Below are positions 6,528 to 15,078 of a stretch of 34,555 nt of DNA, one piece after another. Source of the DNA: Bacteroidales bacterium (GTDB lineage: Bacteria; Bacteroidota; Bacteroidia; Bacteroidales; Marinilabiliaceae); NCBI GenBank assembly GCA_024401415.1, contig JAKSLC010000013.1, positions 1-34,555 of the forward strand, in the 5' to 3' direction. The first letter of the stretch is position 1; every line of letters starts with the position of its first letter. The translations under genes and the position numbers were made by a program. Below the pieces are notes generated by a model. The model did not search any database, was not told the DNA's origin, and worked only from the letters and a program-made list of their open reading frames with translations.

Positions 6528-8291
6528 ATGAAAAAAATTGGAATAATAGCATTTTGTGTTGCATTATCGGCAACCGTCAGTTGCATGCAACAAACAGATG
6601 AGGAGATTTCGACGATGGGTAAACCTATTATTTATCAGATATTTACTCGTGTATATGGCAATACAAATGACCATTGCACATTTGATGGTACCATACAGCA
6701 AAATGGCGTAGGGAAACTAGAGGACATTAACGACGCTGCATTAGCGTCTATTGCTGAGATGGGATTTACCCATGTGTGGTATACGGGCGTGATACGACAT
6801 GCAAGCACTACCAATTACGATTTTATGTCGCACCCTGCCAATCAGAATGTTGTAAAAGGAAGAGCAGGCAGTCCGTACGCTATATGTGACTACTATGACA
6901 TTGACCCAGATTTGGCAGTGGATGTTGACAATCGACTAGAAGAATTCAAACGGCTAGTAGAGCGCTCACATAGACATGGTTTGAAAGTTCTAATAGACTT
7001 TGTGCCCAATCATGTGGCGCGAAACTACTACAGTGATGTCAAGCCAGATGTTTCTCAGTTAGGAGGGGCTGATGACAAGAGCGTTTCATTCTCGGCAAAC
7101 AATAACTTCTACTATATTCCAGGGCAGGACTTCGTGTCGCCAGTGTCTGACAGAGATACGTTGTACATTGAGAGCCCTGCGATGGTATCAGGAAACGATG
7201 CATTTACTGCTGCTCCATCAAAAGACGACTGGTATGAGACGGTTAAACTCAACTATGGCGTTGATTATCAGAATGGACGTCAGAAACATTTTGAGCAAAG
7301 ACCTGATACTTGGACAAAGATGCGCGACATTCTTCTCTATTGGATCGAGGAGACAAAGATAGACGGATTCAGATGCGATATGGTTGAGATGGTACCATCT
7401 GAATTCTGGTATTGGGCGTTAGGCAATGTAAAAACAAAATATCCAGAGATAATATTTATGGCTGAGAGCTACAATATGGATCTCTACCGAGAGTATATTT
7501 CATCTGGGTTTGACCTGCTATATGACAAAGTAAACTTCTATGATGTTGTCAGAGGCGTTACGGAGGGAAAGATACATGCGGGAGATATAACTAATATCTG
7601 GCGAAAGACAGAAGGAATAGAACGAAATATGGTCTATTTCCTTGAAAATCATGATGAGCAGCGACTAGCGTCTGACTTTTTTGCAAAGCGACCAGAAAAT
7701 GGCAAAGCCGCTATGTTGCTCACTGCATTGATGGGTAGAGGTGCTACAATGGTATATTTTGGTCAGGAATTAGGTGAGCGAGCTATGGATAATGAAGGAT
7801 TCAGTGGTATTGATGGCCGTACTACCATATTTGACTATTGGAGTGCAGATGCTGTACGCCGCTTTGTGGGTAGGGACCATTCATATATTGGCAAAGAACT
7901 TAATGCTGAAGAATTTGACCTCAGGAACTGGTATAAGAGCGTGTTGAACCTAGCGCATTCTAGTATCGCGTTTGATTATGGTGCGATGTTTGACTTAATG
8001 TACGTCAACACAGACACATACGATAAAGGGCAGCAACTATATGCCTTCATGCGCTATACAGACACTGAAAGGTATCTTGTAATAACCAACTTTGCGTCGG
8101 AATCGACAGAGGCTACAATTCGCATACCTCAGCATGCATGGGAGTTGATGAAAGTTGACCCAAATTCGGCATTAGTCCTATCCGATGTCTTTGGCACTGA
8201 AGTTGTTACTTCGACAGTCGCAAAACTTACGGAAGAAGGAGTTACGATGTCTATAGGAGCATATAATGGCGTAGTTTTGAAAATTAAGTAA
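6528..8291 (+). CDS. GH13 alpha-amylase family lipoprotein
   Basis: A 587-residue glycoside hydrolase of the alpha-amylase clan, acting on alpha-glucans or related alpha-glucosides. Seen: an N-terminal lipoprotein signal ending at Cys19 (ATVSC) with an acidic stretch soon after, so it is probably anchored to the cell envelope; conserved region I DFVPNH (157-162); nucleophile Asp284 in GFRCD; acid/base Glu313 in FMAES; stabilising Asp376 in ENHD. All three catalytic residues are present, so activity is expected. A beta-sandwich C domain follows (about 500-587). It starts 43 bases after dnaX. TTTG (6491-6494) and TATTCTTG (6513-6520) might form a promoter, but that would give an almost leaderless message. 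There are no SusC/SusD-like neighbours, so this is not a typical polysaccharide utilisation locus. Exact substrate unknown. Confidence 0.85.
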   Translation: MKKIGIIAFCVALSATVSCMQQTDEEISTMGKPIIYQIFTRVYGNTNDHCTFDGTIQQNGVGKLEDINDAALASIAEMGFTHVWYTGVIRHASTTNYDFMSHPANQNVVKGRAGSPYAICDYYDIDPDLAVDVDNRLEEFKRLVERSHRHGLKVLIDFVPNHVARNYYSDVKPDVSQLGGADDKSVSFSANNNFYYIPGQDFVSPVSDRDTLYIESPAMVSGNDAFTAAPSKDDWYETVKLNYGVDYQNGRQKHFEQRPDTWTKMRDILLYWIEETKIDGFRCDMVEMVPSEFWYWALGNVKTKYPEIIFMAESYNMDLYREYISSGFDLLYDKVNFYDVVRGVTEGKIHAGDITNIWRKTEGIERNMVYFLENHDEQRLASDFFAKRPENGKAAMLLTALMGRGATMVYFGQELGERAMDNEGFSGIDGRTTIFDYWSADAVRRFVGRDHSYIGKELNAEEFDLRNWYKSVLNLAHSSIAFDYGAMFDLMYVNTDTYDKGQQLYAFMRYTDTERYLVITNFASESTEATIRIPQHAWELMKVDPNSALVLSDVFGTEVVTSTVAKLTEEGVTMSIGAYNGVVLKIK

Positions 8292-8312
8292 TAAACTGCA
8301 ATAAAAATTATG

Positions 8313-8338
8313 AGAGGGTAATGTATTTGCCCTCTTTT
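8313..8338 (+). terminator. Rho-independent terminator after the amylase gene
   Basis: A nine-base-pair stem (8313-8321 with 8327-8335, one G-U pair) with a five-base loop runs into TTTT. It begins 21 bases after the stop codon and separates the dnaX-amylase unit from the polysaccharide operon. Confidence 0.75.
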
Positions 8339-8365
8339 AATTTGCTGATATTAGCCCGTAGTATA

Positions 8366-8396
8366 TTGTTTATGCTTAATAAAACTACTATATTTG
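8366..8396 (+). promoter_or_regulatory. Promoter of the polysaccharide export operon
   Basis: TTG at 8366-8368, a 20-base spacer, then TATATTTG at 8389-8396 match the Bacteroidetes -33/-7 consensus. It lies 34 bases before the ATG at 8431 and just downstream of a terminator, so it is the likely start of the five-gene operon ending with truA. Confidence 0.7.
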
Positions 8397-8430
8397 TGCA
8401 ATTTTCGCATTTTTTGAAAAAACTTTAGAG

Positions 8431-9228
8431 ATGATAAGAAATAGATCCCAAATAATATTGGCATTGTTGAGTGTCGTAATATTGACTCTATCTAGCTGTA
8501 TTCCACAACGTAAGGTAATGCTATTGCAAGATAAGAAGAATGAAGGCGACACTATAGCGCGAGTGCTTGATAAGATTACGGATCGTTATGTGCTACGACC
8601 AAACGACCAGTTATTTGTTCAAGTAGTGTCTCCAAATCCAGAGATGTCTCGTTATTTCAACTTAGGTATGGGTAATACCGGTTCGTCTGCCATGACCACG
8701 AGTAGCATGGGCGCCAATATCTATACTTATGATGTGGACGACAGTGTCTGCATTGAGATGCCTACGGTAGGCTTTGTTTCGTTGAAAGGATGTACGCTGT
8801 CACAGGCTAAGATTAAGATTCAAGAGGCAGTTTCTGGGTATCTGAATGATTTTACTCTAAATGTAAAACTCACATCGAATTCATTCATTACGCTTGGCGA
8901 ATTTTCGCGACAAGGCATGTATACAATGCGATCGCCACAGCTCACCATTTATGAGGCTATAGCTATGGCTGGTGGAATGACTGTTTTCGCGAAGAGAGAT
9001 GAGATACAACTTATGCGACGTCTTGATGATGGTCAGGTAGCAATATACAACATTGATTTATTGGGTCGAGACGTAATAAATTCTGAATACTACTATGTTT
9101 ATCCGAACGATGTGCTTTATGCGAAGCCGATGAAAGTCAAGGTATTTGGCTTTGGAGAGACATTATCGTTTGGCCTTCTTACATCCTCATTGTCACTCAT
9201 TTTGTTGATAATGAACTTTCTTAAGTAA
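8431..9228 (+). CDS. Polysaccharide export outer-membrane lipoprotein (Wza/BexD-like)
   Basis: A 265-residue lipoprotein with a signal peptide ending LTLSSC (lipidated Cys23). It contains a polysaccharide-export domain starting near YVLRPNDQLFVQV (about residues 54-66), then an SLBB domain around ITLGEFSRQGMYTM...IYEAIAMAGG (about 153-185). It ends with a hydrophobic segment (about 240-264) that may cross the outer membrane, like the C-terminal helix of Wza. These proteins form the outer-membrane channel through which capsule or exopolysaccharide leaves the cell. The next gene, 20 bases downstream, encodes the matching inner-membrane Wzc-like partner, which supports the role. No glycosyltransferases, polymerase or flippase are present here, so the synthesis genes must be elsewhere. 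It is shorter than E. coli Wza, as is common in Bacteroidetes. Confidence 0.88.
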   Translation: MIRNRSQIILALLSVVILTLSSCIPQRKVMLLQDKKNEGDTIARVLDKITDRYVLRPNDQLFVQVVSPNPEMSRYFNLGMGNTGSSAMTTSSMGANIYTYDVDDSVCIEMPTVGFVSLKGCTLSQAKIKIQEAVSGYLNDFTLNVKLTSNSFITLGEFSRQGMYTMRSPQLTIYEAIAMAGGMTVFAKRDEIQLMRRLDDGQVAIYNIDLLGRDVINSEYYYVYPNDVLYAKPMKVKVFGFGETLSFGLLTSSLSLILLIMNFLK

Positions 9229-9248
9229 ATAATCTCAGTTTAGTATAT

Positions 9249-11720
9249 ATGGCAAATCCGACACAGCAACAGCCAGTTAGAAGACCATCTGAGTCAGATT
9301 CGATATTCGATATAGACTACATGAAGCTTTTACAAGACGCCCTAAATTATTGGTGGCTTTTTGTAATATGTGTTGCTACGGCTCTATTGGTTGTATTTGT
9401 ATACCATCGCTATAAGATTCCAGTATATAGTTCGCAACTAACACTTCTTCTTGACGATAGAGGCAGTGGAGCGGCAGGTGATGTGGCATCAAACGCTATG
9501 CTTCAAGGATTAAGTGTTGACTTTCAAGATCTCCGTACAAAGGAGAACAATATAGCAATCTTGAGATCGCGTACGCTTAATGAGCGAGTAGTAGATCAGA
9601 TGGGTATAGATATCTGCTATTACAAAAAAGGTACTATACGAACGACTGAGCAATTCCCATGTCCTGAGTTTCATGTAGTAATGGACTCGACCCACGTTCA
9701 GACAGTAGGTTCAAGATTTAACATCTTTATAAAAGACTCTTTGACTTTTGAGTTGGGTATTGATGCTGATAACGCTCTTCTATTTGATTATGCACGAGGT
9801 ACGTACGCATCAAATTCACATATATCATATAATCACAAGCAAGTCTATAACTTTGGAGATCCTATTGTAACAGATTATTTTGCCTTTGCTGTTATAAAGC
9901 ATCCAGTCGTTGATGCCATTGAAAACGAAGATGATGTGGTAGGTCATTTCCAAGTAGAATTTAAGCCATCATACTCGCAAGGCTTCGGACTTAATGTGTT
10001 GAAAGACAAAGAGTCTACTGTTTTGACGCTTACTGCTTCTGGAACAAACCAAGGCAAGGTCAACCTATATCTACATACACTTGCGACTACATTCATAAAT
10101 GACAACCTTAGTCAGAAAAACCAGATGGCTGAGAATTCGATACGCTTTATTGAGTCTCAGCTCACTACACTTTCTGATACTCTTCTTGATATAGGTACGC
10201 AATTATCCATGTTCCGTACAGCCCATGGACTTCAGCTTGGTGTGACTTCAAAGGGAAATAAACTCTTTAAAGAGATAGAGGATTTGGAGTCGGAAGTGCA
10301 GAAACAGGGAGTATTGATTTCCTATTATGATTATATCACAGAATATCTTCGTACAGATAGTGTAGCTGAGGGCTCTGTATTTGCACCGCCTATCTACAAT
10401 ACAGGAAGTTCGATTTTTGAGCAGCAGTTGAATAATCTACTGAAATTGAATGCAGAGTATCAAGCGCTTCAGAGTACATATGGTACAAGTTTTAACCCTG
10501 CTACAAAAGAGGTACTTACTAGATTTAATATTGCACGAAATACACTTCTCTCGACAATAGCAAATAACAAGAATCTTGTTATTCAGAATGTCAATGAGAT
10601 AAAGAATAAAATGCAAGCGCATATTTCTGAGACGATGCAGCTTCCAGAGACAGAGCGTAAACTGCTTGGTATTGACAGACAATTTTCACTTACCAATGAG
10701 GTTTATACCTACCTATTGCGCAAGCGCTCTGAGTCGCAGCTCCAGAAAGCAAGTAGTACAAGTGATCATAAGATACTTGATGATGCTGTGACGGTAGGAA
10801 TCGTGTCTCCACGATACGCCATCAATCAGCTATTGGCATTGATAATTGGACTTGGTTTGCCACTTGCATTTTTGGTAATACGTCAATGGTTTGACAATAA
10901 GCTCCGTACAGCTGAAGATCTTAAGAAACTGACAACATTACCAATTGTAGGAGAGATACCATCATGCCGATATAACGATAATTTTGTAGTTGAGTCACAT
11001 CCTGGTAGTATTGTATCTGAAGCATACAGACACTTGAGGGCAAAATTGCATCTTGTGACATTAGGAAAAGAGACTGTAGTAATAGGCGTGTCTTCCTCTA
11101 TGCCTGGTGACGGAAAGTCTTTCACGGCGCGTAATGTAGCGAGTGTATATGCTATTCAAGGCAAAAAGACAGTATTGTTGGGATTTGACCTCCGTCGTCC
11201 TGCATTGTCGAAAGTGCTTGACCAGCAAAAGCATAAAGGTATCACACACTTTATCACAGAGCAAACATCATTAGACGATATTATCATTCACCATTCGTCT
11301 AATCTTGATGTCATAGTGTCTGGAGAGGTGCCACCAAATGCAGCGGAGTTGATTCTGCATGAGAAGACGACCATGTTGATAAACAAGCTTAAAGAGTTGT
11401 ACGACGTAATAGTTGTAGATACACCACCTATGGCTGCTGTAGCAGATGCATATCAAATAGCGGAATGGTGTGATGCTATGCTCTTTGTTGTTCGTCAAGA
11501 TTATACACGTAAAGATGTGTTGAAGGAAGTGTCTTTGACATTAGTAGAGCAAGGCGTTAAGAATCCTGTTATAGTACTTAATGATGTAGGTTCAGAGAAC
11601 TGCCGATATGGGTATCGTTACGGTTATGGAAAGTATGGATATGGTCGTTACTCCCGTTACGGAAAGAAATATGGTTATGGCTATAAGTCTCAGAACTACG
11701 GTTATACCAAGGAAGATTAA
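9249..11720 (+). CDS. Wzc-like chain-length determinant / tyrosine autokinase
   Basis: An 823-residue polysaccharide copolymerase fused to a cytoplasmic BY-kinase. An N-terminal membrane segment (about 35-53) is followed by a large periplasmic Wzz-like region with coiled coils, a second membrane segment (about 520-540) and the kinase. In the kinase: Walker A SSSMPGDGKS (615-624, Lys623), Walker A' LLGFDLRRP (Asp647) and Walker B VIVVDTPP (Asp724). The C-terminus is a tail with 13 tyrosines in about 38 residues (RYGYRYGYGKYGYGR and similar), the autophosphorylation cluster that controls oligomer state and polymer length in Wzc proteins. It is the inner-membrane partner of the export lipoprotein encoded 20 bases upstream; the next gene starts 6 bases downstream. 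A cognate low-molecular-weight tyrosine phosphatase is not seen in the window. Confidence 0.92.
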   Translation: MANPTQQQPVRRPSESDSIFDIDYMKLLQDALNYWWLFVICVATALLVVFVYHRYKIPVYSSQLTLLLDDRGSGAAGDVASNAMLQGLSVDFQDLRTKENNIAILRSRTLNERVVDQMGIDICYYKKGTIRTTEQFPCPEFHVVMDSTHVQTVGSRFNIFIKDSLTFELGIDADNALLFDYARGTYASNSHISYNHKQVYNFGDPIVTDYFAFAVIKHPVVDAIENEDDVVGHFQVEFKPSYSQGFGLNVLKDKESTVLTLTASGTNQGKVNLYLHTLATTFINDNLSQKNQMAENSIRFIESQLTTLSDTLLDIGTQLSMFRTAHGLQLGVTSKGNKLFKEIEDLESEVQKQGVLISYYDYITEYLRTDSVAEGSVFAPPIYNTGSSIFEQQLNNLLKLNAEYQALQSTYGTSFNPATKEVLTRFNIARNTLLSTIANNKNLVIQNVNEIKNKMQAHISETMQLPETERKLLGIDRQFSLTNEVYTYLLRKRSESQLQKASSTSDHKILDDAVTVGIVSPRYAINQLLALIIGLGLPLAFLVIRQWFDNKLRTAEDLKKLTTLPIVGEIPSCRYNDNFVVESHPGSIVSEAYRHLRAKLHLVTLGKETVVIGVSSSMPGDGKSFTARNVASVYAIQGKKTVLLGFDLRRPALSKVLDQQKHKGITHFITEQTSLDDIIIHHSSNLDVIVSGEVPPNAAELILHEKTTMLINKLKELYDVIVVDTPPMAAVADAYQIAEWCDAMLFVVRQDYTRKDVLKEVSLTLVEQGVKNPVIVLNDVGSENCRYGYRYGYGKYGYGRYSRYGKKYGYGYKSQNYGYTKED

Positions 11721-11726
11721 CGGAAT

Positions 11727-12809
11727 ATGTTAGTACTGTTTCTATACTTTATAGTTGATGCCTTTGTCAGTGCGTTATACGGTTCACTTGCTGGATCTAT
11801 ATCTGCGGCAATATTTTGTGTTGTAGTCTCTGTGCTACAATATATATTCAACAAAAAAAGGGGTAGAGCAGTATCCTTAAGAGGGGTTGTTATAGATGCG
11901 TGTTTGCTGATCGTATTTGTGGCATTTGATGTATTGAGTGACTCGCTAGAGAATGGACATCGTCTAATGGCTGTTGTTTCAGCACTCTTCTTTACGCTTG
12001 TTTTTGCAATATCAGGATGGTATAGTAAGATAAATCTCCTGTCAGTATTGTCTGGTAATATATTGGACAAGGTACTAGATAGTCCCTATATGGTTTATCT
12101 GATGCGAAATACCATGCGCCGTATGTCGGTATGGAGTGCGATAGCCTTAGTAGTATACTTGCTAAACTACCTAGGTATATTCGGGGAGTTTTCTGAATTT
12201 GTTGACAATTGGTTTGTCTTTATAATTGTATCCTTAGCATTCCTTACAGAAGCTATATATTCCAGAGTAATCAGGAAAAAGTATAAGGATGTTGAGTGGG
12301 TGCCACTCGTCACTGAGGAGGGAAAGATTATTGGTCAAGCCCCTCGTCCGTTAGTGCACAATGGAAGTGGCTGGCTTCATCCGGTTGTACATCTTCATGT
12401 CTTTGATGAAGAAGGACGTATATTATTACAGAAACGTCCTGCTCACAAGAAGATTCAGCCATTGAAATGGGATACAGCAGTAGGCGGACATATAGCAGTA
12501 GGCGAGAAAGTGGAGCAAGCTCTACAAAGAGAGGCACGAGAAGAGGTTGGATTAAGAGGTTTTACTGCGCAGCATACACATGCGTACGTATGGCATTCGA
12601 GCGTTGAGAATGAGTATGTTCTAGCCTTTAAAACTATAAATAATGGTCCATTTGAACCAGAATTCAAAGATGAAGTAGATGAATTGAGGTTTTGGACAGC
12701 GGATGAAATACGACAAGAGATAAAGAAAACTGCCGAAGAATGTAACCTTACTCCTAATTTATGCGAAGAATTAAATAGATTAGGACTTCTAACAAATAAC
12801 GATAAATAA
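11727..12809 (+). CDS. Membrane protein with C-terminal NUDIX hydrolase domain
   Basis: A 360-residue fusion. Residues 1-182 contain about five or six hydrophobic helices (roughly 1-20, 22-42, 54-72, 80-97, 133-152, 162-180). Residues about 190-345 form a NUDIX domain with an intact box: G254-x5-E260-x7-R268-E269-x2-E272-E273-x-G275. The NUDIX part resembles the IPP isomerase/YfcD-like branch (WVPLVTEEGKIIG, then LLQKR), which hydrolyses or isomerises nucleoside- or isoprenoid-diphosphate compounds, but the substrate cannot be read from sequence. The N-terminal half has the general look of a small integral membrane protein of unknown function. It lies between the Wzc-like kinase gene (6-base gap) and the cyclase-HD gene (17-base gap), so it is firmly in the operon. 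A role in undecaprenyl or nucleotide-sugar turnover at the membrane is possible but speculative. Confidence 0.8.
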   Translation: MLVLFLYFIVDAFVSALYGSLAGSISAAIFCVVVSVLQYIFNKKRGRAVSLRGVVIDACLLIVFVAFDVLSDSLENGHRLMAVVSALFFTLVFAISGWYSKINLLSVLSGNILDKVLDSPYMVYLMRNTMRRMSVWSAIALVVYLLNYLGIFGEFSEFVDNWFVFIIVSLAFLTEAIYSRVIRKKYKDVEWVPLVTEEGKIIGQAPRPLVHNGSGWLHPVVHLHVFDEEGRILLQKRPAHKKIQPLKWDTAVGGHIAVGEKVEQALQREAREEVGLRGFTAQHTHAYVWHSSVENEYVLAFKTINNGPFEPEFKDEVDELRFWTADEIRQEIKKTAEECNLTPNLCEELNRLGLLTNNDK

Positions 12810-12826
12810 CTGAAATACCATAAGAT

Positions 12827-14233
12827 ATGCCGTCAGAACAAGGAAAAAACGTCATAGATAAACTTAATTCCCTTGGAAAACGAAGTGAGATTCTTGGGGA
12901 TAAGTTGCGTCAGTTAGTTTCTAGCTACGAGAACCTTTCGACTTCGCAAGAGCAATACCAAGCCCTTTTGCGTGAGTTCGGTCTTGAAGACGAGGTACGC
13001 AGATCCCAAAAGGATGTGAAGCGTTACAAGATGGTTACGCTTCTTTATATAGTAGTATATGGTTTCTCGGAATTAGCACAGCGTCAGGATGCATCTGCTC
13101 AGATGGATAAGTTTGATGAGATTATCCTAATGATACAAGACATTGCTTCAAAATATCACTTGATAAAGATTCCAAGTGTTGGAGACAATATGCTCTTGGC
13201 TGGTGGTATAGAAAAAGACAATAAGACAAACCCAATAGATGCAACACTTGCTGCCATAGAGATTATGGAGATGATGCATAATATTAAGCGTCAAGATCCT
13301 AGTATGATATGGGAAGTCGGCATGGGATTGCATACAGGTCCGGTTATCGGACGTTTTGCTCCAAATAAACGTACTCCTTATACGCTCTCTGGAAGCAACG
13401 TGCTTACAGCGACTCGATTAGGATTTGCAGCATTCCGTGGGCATATCTCTATGTCGCCTATGACATACGAGTTGACAAAAGAATTTTTTGATGTCCGTCG
13501 CTGCGGAAAGATACCTGTTAAGTATAGTGGGGTTATGGATATGTTCAACCTCGAGGGAATCAATGAGGACCTTATGAACGAGGATGGCGGAGACAAACTC
13601 TACAATGAAGAATTTGAGCTTAATTATCAACGTCTTCAGTTCATGGATATTCAGGAGCACATTCTTGACATGCTAGAAGAAAAGCTCCCAAAGAACCTAT
13701 ATTACCATAACGTTAAGCATACGATTGACGTAACGACTGAGGTTGAGCTTATTGGTTGGGCAGAGGGTGTTCCAGAGAGGCAGATACTGCTTCTCAAGGT
13801 GGCTGGATTGTTCCATGATTCAGGTCATATCATCAAGTATAAAGGTCATGAGGAGGAGAGCTGTAATTTTGCTCAAGAGATATTGCCTCAATATAATTAC
13901 TCGCAAGAGCAAATAGACGAAATCAAGCGCATCATTATGGCGACGCAATTGCCACATACACCTAATGATATACTTGAGGCAATTATTCAAGATAGTGACC
14001 TTGATTATTTAGGTCGTGGTGACTTTATTCCTGTATCAAACATGCTCTATCAGGAACTTGTGGAGCGTAATGCTGCGAACGATATTGACAAATGGAATGA
14101 GATGCAGATTAAATTTATCTCAGGACATCAATACTACACAAAGACAGCAGCTAGTCTTCGAGAAGTCAACAAGCAGGAGCAGATAGAGCGTCTTAAAGCG
14201 CAACTGGGTAAGGGTGAATTATTGCAGTTGTAG
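12827..14233 (+). CDS. Degenerate class III nucleotidyl cyclase domain fused to an HD phosphohydrolase
   Basis: A 468-residue cytoplasmic protein. Residues 1-60 are helical and probably coiled coil. About 68-245 resemble an adenylate/guanylate cyclase: VTLLYIVVYGFSEL, SVGDNMLLAGG, GLHTGPVIG and YTLSGSNVLTATRL line up with the cyclase core. The first metal-binding Asp is replaced (Val76), the second is kept (Asp120), the base-selecting Asp and the transition-state Asn appear as Ser190 and Leu193, and Arg197 is kept. Cyclase activity is therefore unlikely, and a regulatory or ligand-binding role fits better. Residues about 270-440 are an HD domain with candidate metal ligands His294/His298, His330-Asp331 and Asp389 or Asp391, which look complete. 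It may hydrolyse a (cyclic) nucleotide under control of the N-terminal domain. It is the fourth gene of the export operon, 8 bases before truA. Confidence 0.8.
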   Translation: MPSEQGKNVIDKLNSLGKRSEILGDKLRQLVSSYENLSTSQEQYQALLREFGLEDEVRRSQKDVKRYKMVTLLYIVVYGFSELAQRQDASAQMDKFDEIILMIQDIASKYHLIKIPSVGDNMLLAGGIEKDNKTNPIDATLAAIEIMEMMHNIKRQDPSMIWEVGMGLHTGPVIGRFAPNKRTPYTLSGSNVLTATRLGFAAFRGHISMSPMTYELTKEFFDVRRCGKIPVKYSGVMDMFNLEGINEDLMNEDGGDKLYNEEFELNYQRLQFMDIQEHILDMLEEKLPKNLYYHNVKHTIDVTTEVELIGWAEGVPERQILLLKVAGLFHDSGHIIKYKGHEEESCNFAQEILPQYNYSQEQIDEIKRIIMATQLPHTPNDILEAIIQDSDLDYLGRGDFIPVSNMLYQELVERNAANDIDKWNEMQIKFISGHQYYTKTAASLREVNKQEQIERLKAQLGKGELLQL

Positions 14234-14241
14234 GAGCTTCG

Positions 14242-15021
14242 ATGAGATATTTCATAGAATTAGCTTATGATGGCACCCGTTTTCACGGGTGGCAGTTGCA
14301 GCCTAATGCAGAGTCTATACAAGGGTATCTCAATGATGCTTTGGTGAAGGCATTGAGAGATCCCAAGATAAATGTAGTAGGGTGTGGCAGAACAGATACG
14401 GGAGTTCATGCAGAATACTATGTAGCGCATTTTGATGTTGAAGAGCCAGTTGGCGAGACTATGGACTGGCTTAAATTCAAACTTAATGCAATTCTACCTT
14501 CGGATATAGCGATATTCTCAGTTCAACCTGTTGAAGATACAGTACATGCTCGTTTTTCTGCATATAGTCGTTCGTATCATTACTATGTTGTCGAGGATAA
14601 AGACCCATTTCGCAGATTCTTATCATACCAGATACCATTCCATTTGGATTATGATAAGATGAATGAAGCAGCAAAATTGCTTTTGGAAGTTGATGATTTT
14701 ACCAGTTTTGCGCGATTGCATTCGAATGCGAAGACGAATATATGTAATGTGACGCAAGCGGAGTGGCTTTTGGACGACAAAGGGCAACATTACTTCAGAA
14801 TCACAGCTAATAGATTTTTGCGAAATATGGTACGTGCTGTGGTTGGTACGCTATTTGATGTAGGACGAGGAAGAATGACTATTGACGATTTCAAGAGAGT
14901 CATTGATACAAAAGATAGAAAAGCGGCTAGTACTTCGGCTCCTGCAAATGGATTAAGCCTTGTGGAAGTTTTATATCCTGAAGGTCGAGGATTTGTTCCT
15001 CAGCGATTGAATAATAAGTGA
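14242..15021 (+). CDS. truA: tRNA pseudouridine(38-40) synthase
   Basis: A 259-residue enzyme that converts uridine to pseudouridine at positions 38-40 of tRNA anticodon arms. Seen: N-terminal YDGTRFHGWQ, the active-site motif GCGRTDTGVHA with nucleophile Asp52, and the C-terminal FLRNMVRAVVGTL, all hallmarks of TruA. Length and motif order fit the family. The ATG at 14242 is 8 bases after the stop of the cyclase-HD gene, so truA is the last gene of the five-gene operon. A strong hairpin terminator follows 23 bases after its TGA. Its place in a polysaccharide export operon probably reflects shared transcription rather than shared function. Confidence 0.95.
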   Translation: MRYFIELAYDGTRFHGWQLQPNAESIQGYLNDALVKALRDPKINVVGCGRTDTGVHAEYYVAHFDVEEPVGETMDWLKFKLNAILPSDIAIFSVQPVEDTVHARFSAYSRSYHYYVVEDKDPFRRFLSYQIPFHLDYDKMNEAAKLLLEVDDFTSFARLHSNAKTNICNVTQAEWLLDDKGQHYFRITANRFLRNMVRAVVGTLFDVGRGRMTIDDFKRVIDTKDRKAASTSAPANGLSLVEVLYPEGRGFVPQRLNNK

Positions 15022-15044
15022 TCACTAAATAACAAAAGAAAATG

Positions 15045-15078
15045 AAAAGCTCTGAAGCTTAGGCTTCAGAGCTTTTTT
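15045..15078. terminator. Bidirectional terminator between truA and the HAD gene
   Basis: A 14-base-pair perfect stem (15045-15058 with 15063-15076) has a TTAG loop and ends in T's on the plus strand and, reading the other way, T's on the minus strand. It serves the plus-strand operon and the convergent minus-strand pair. The stop codon of the HAD gene (15066-15068) lies inside the right arm. Confidence 0.88.

Noticed and set aside
7072..7362. 96-codon plus-strand open frame inside the amylase gene
   Set aside because: Out of frame with a GH13 gene whose catalytic motifs span the same region; no independent support.
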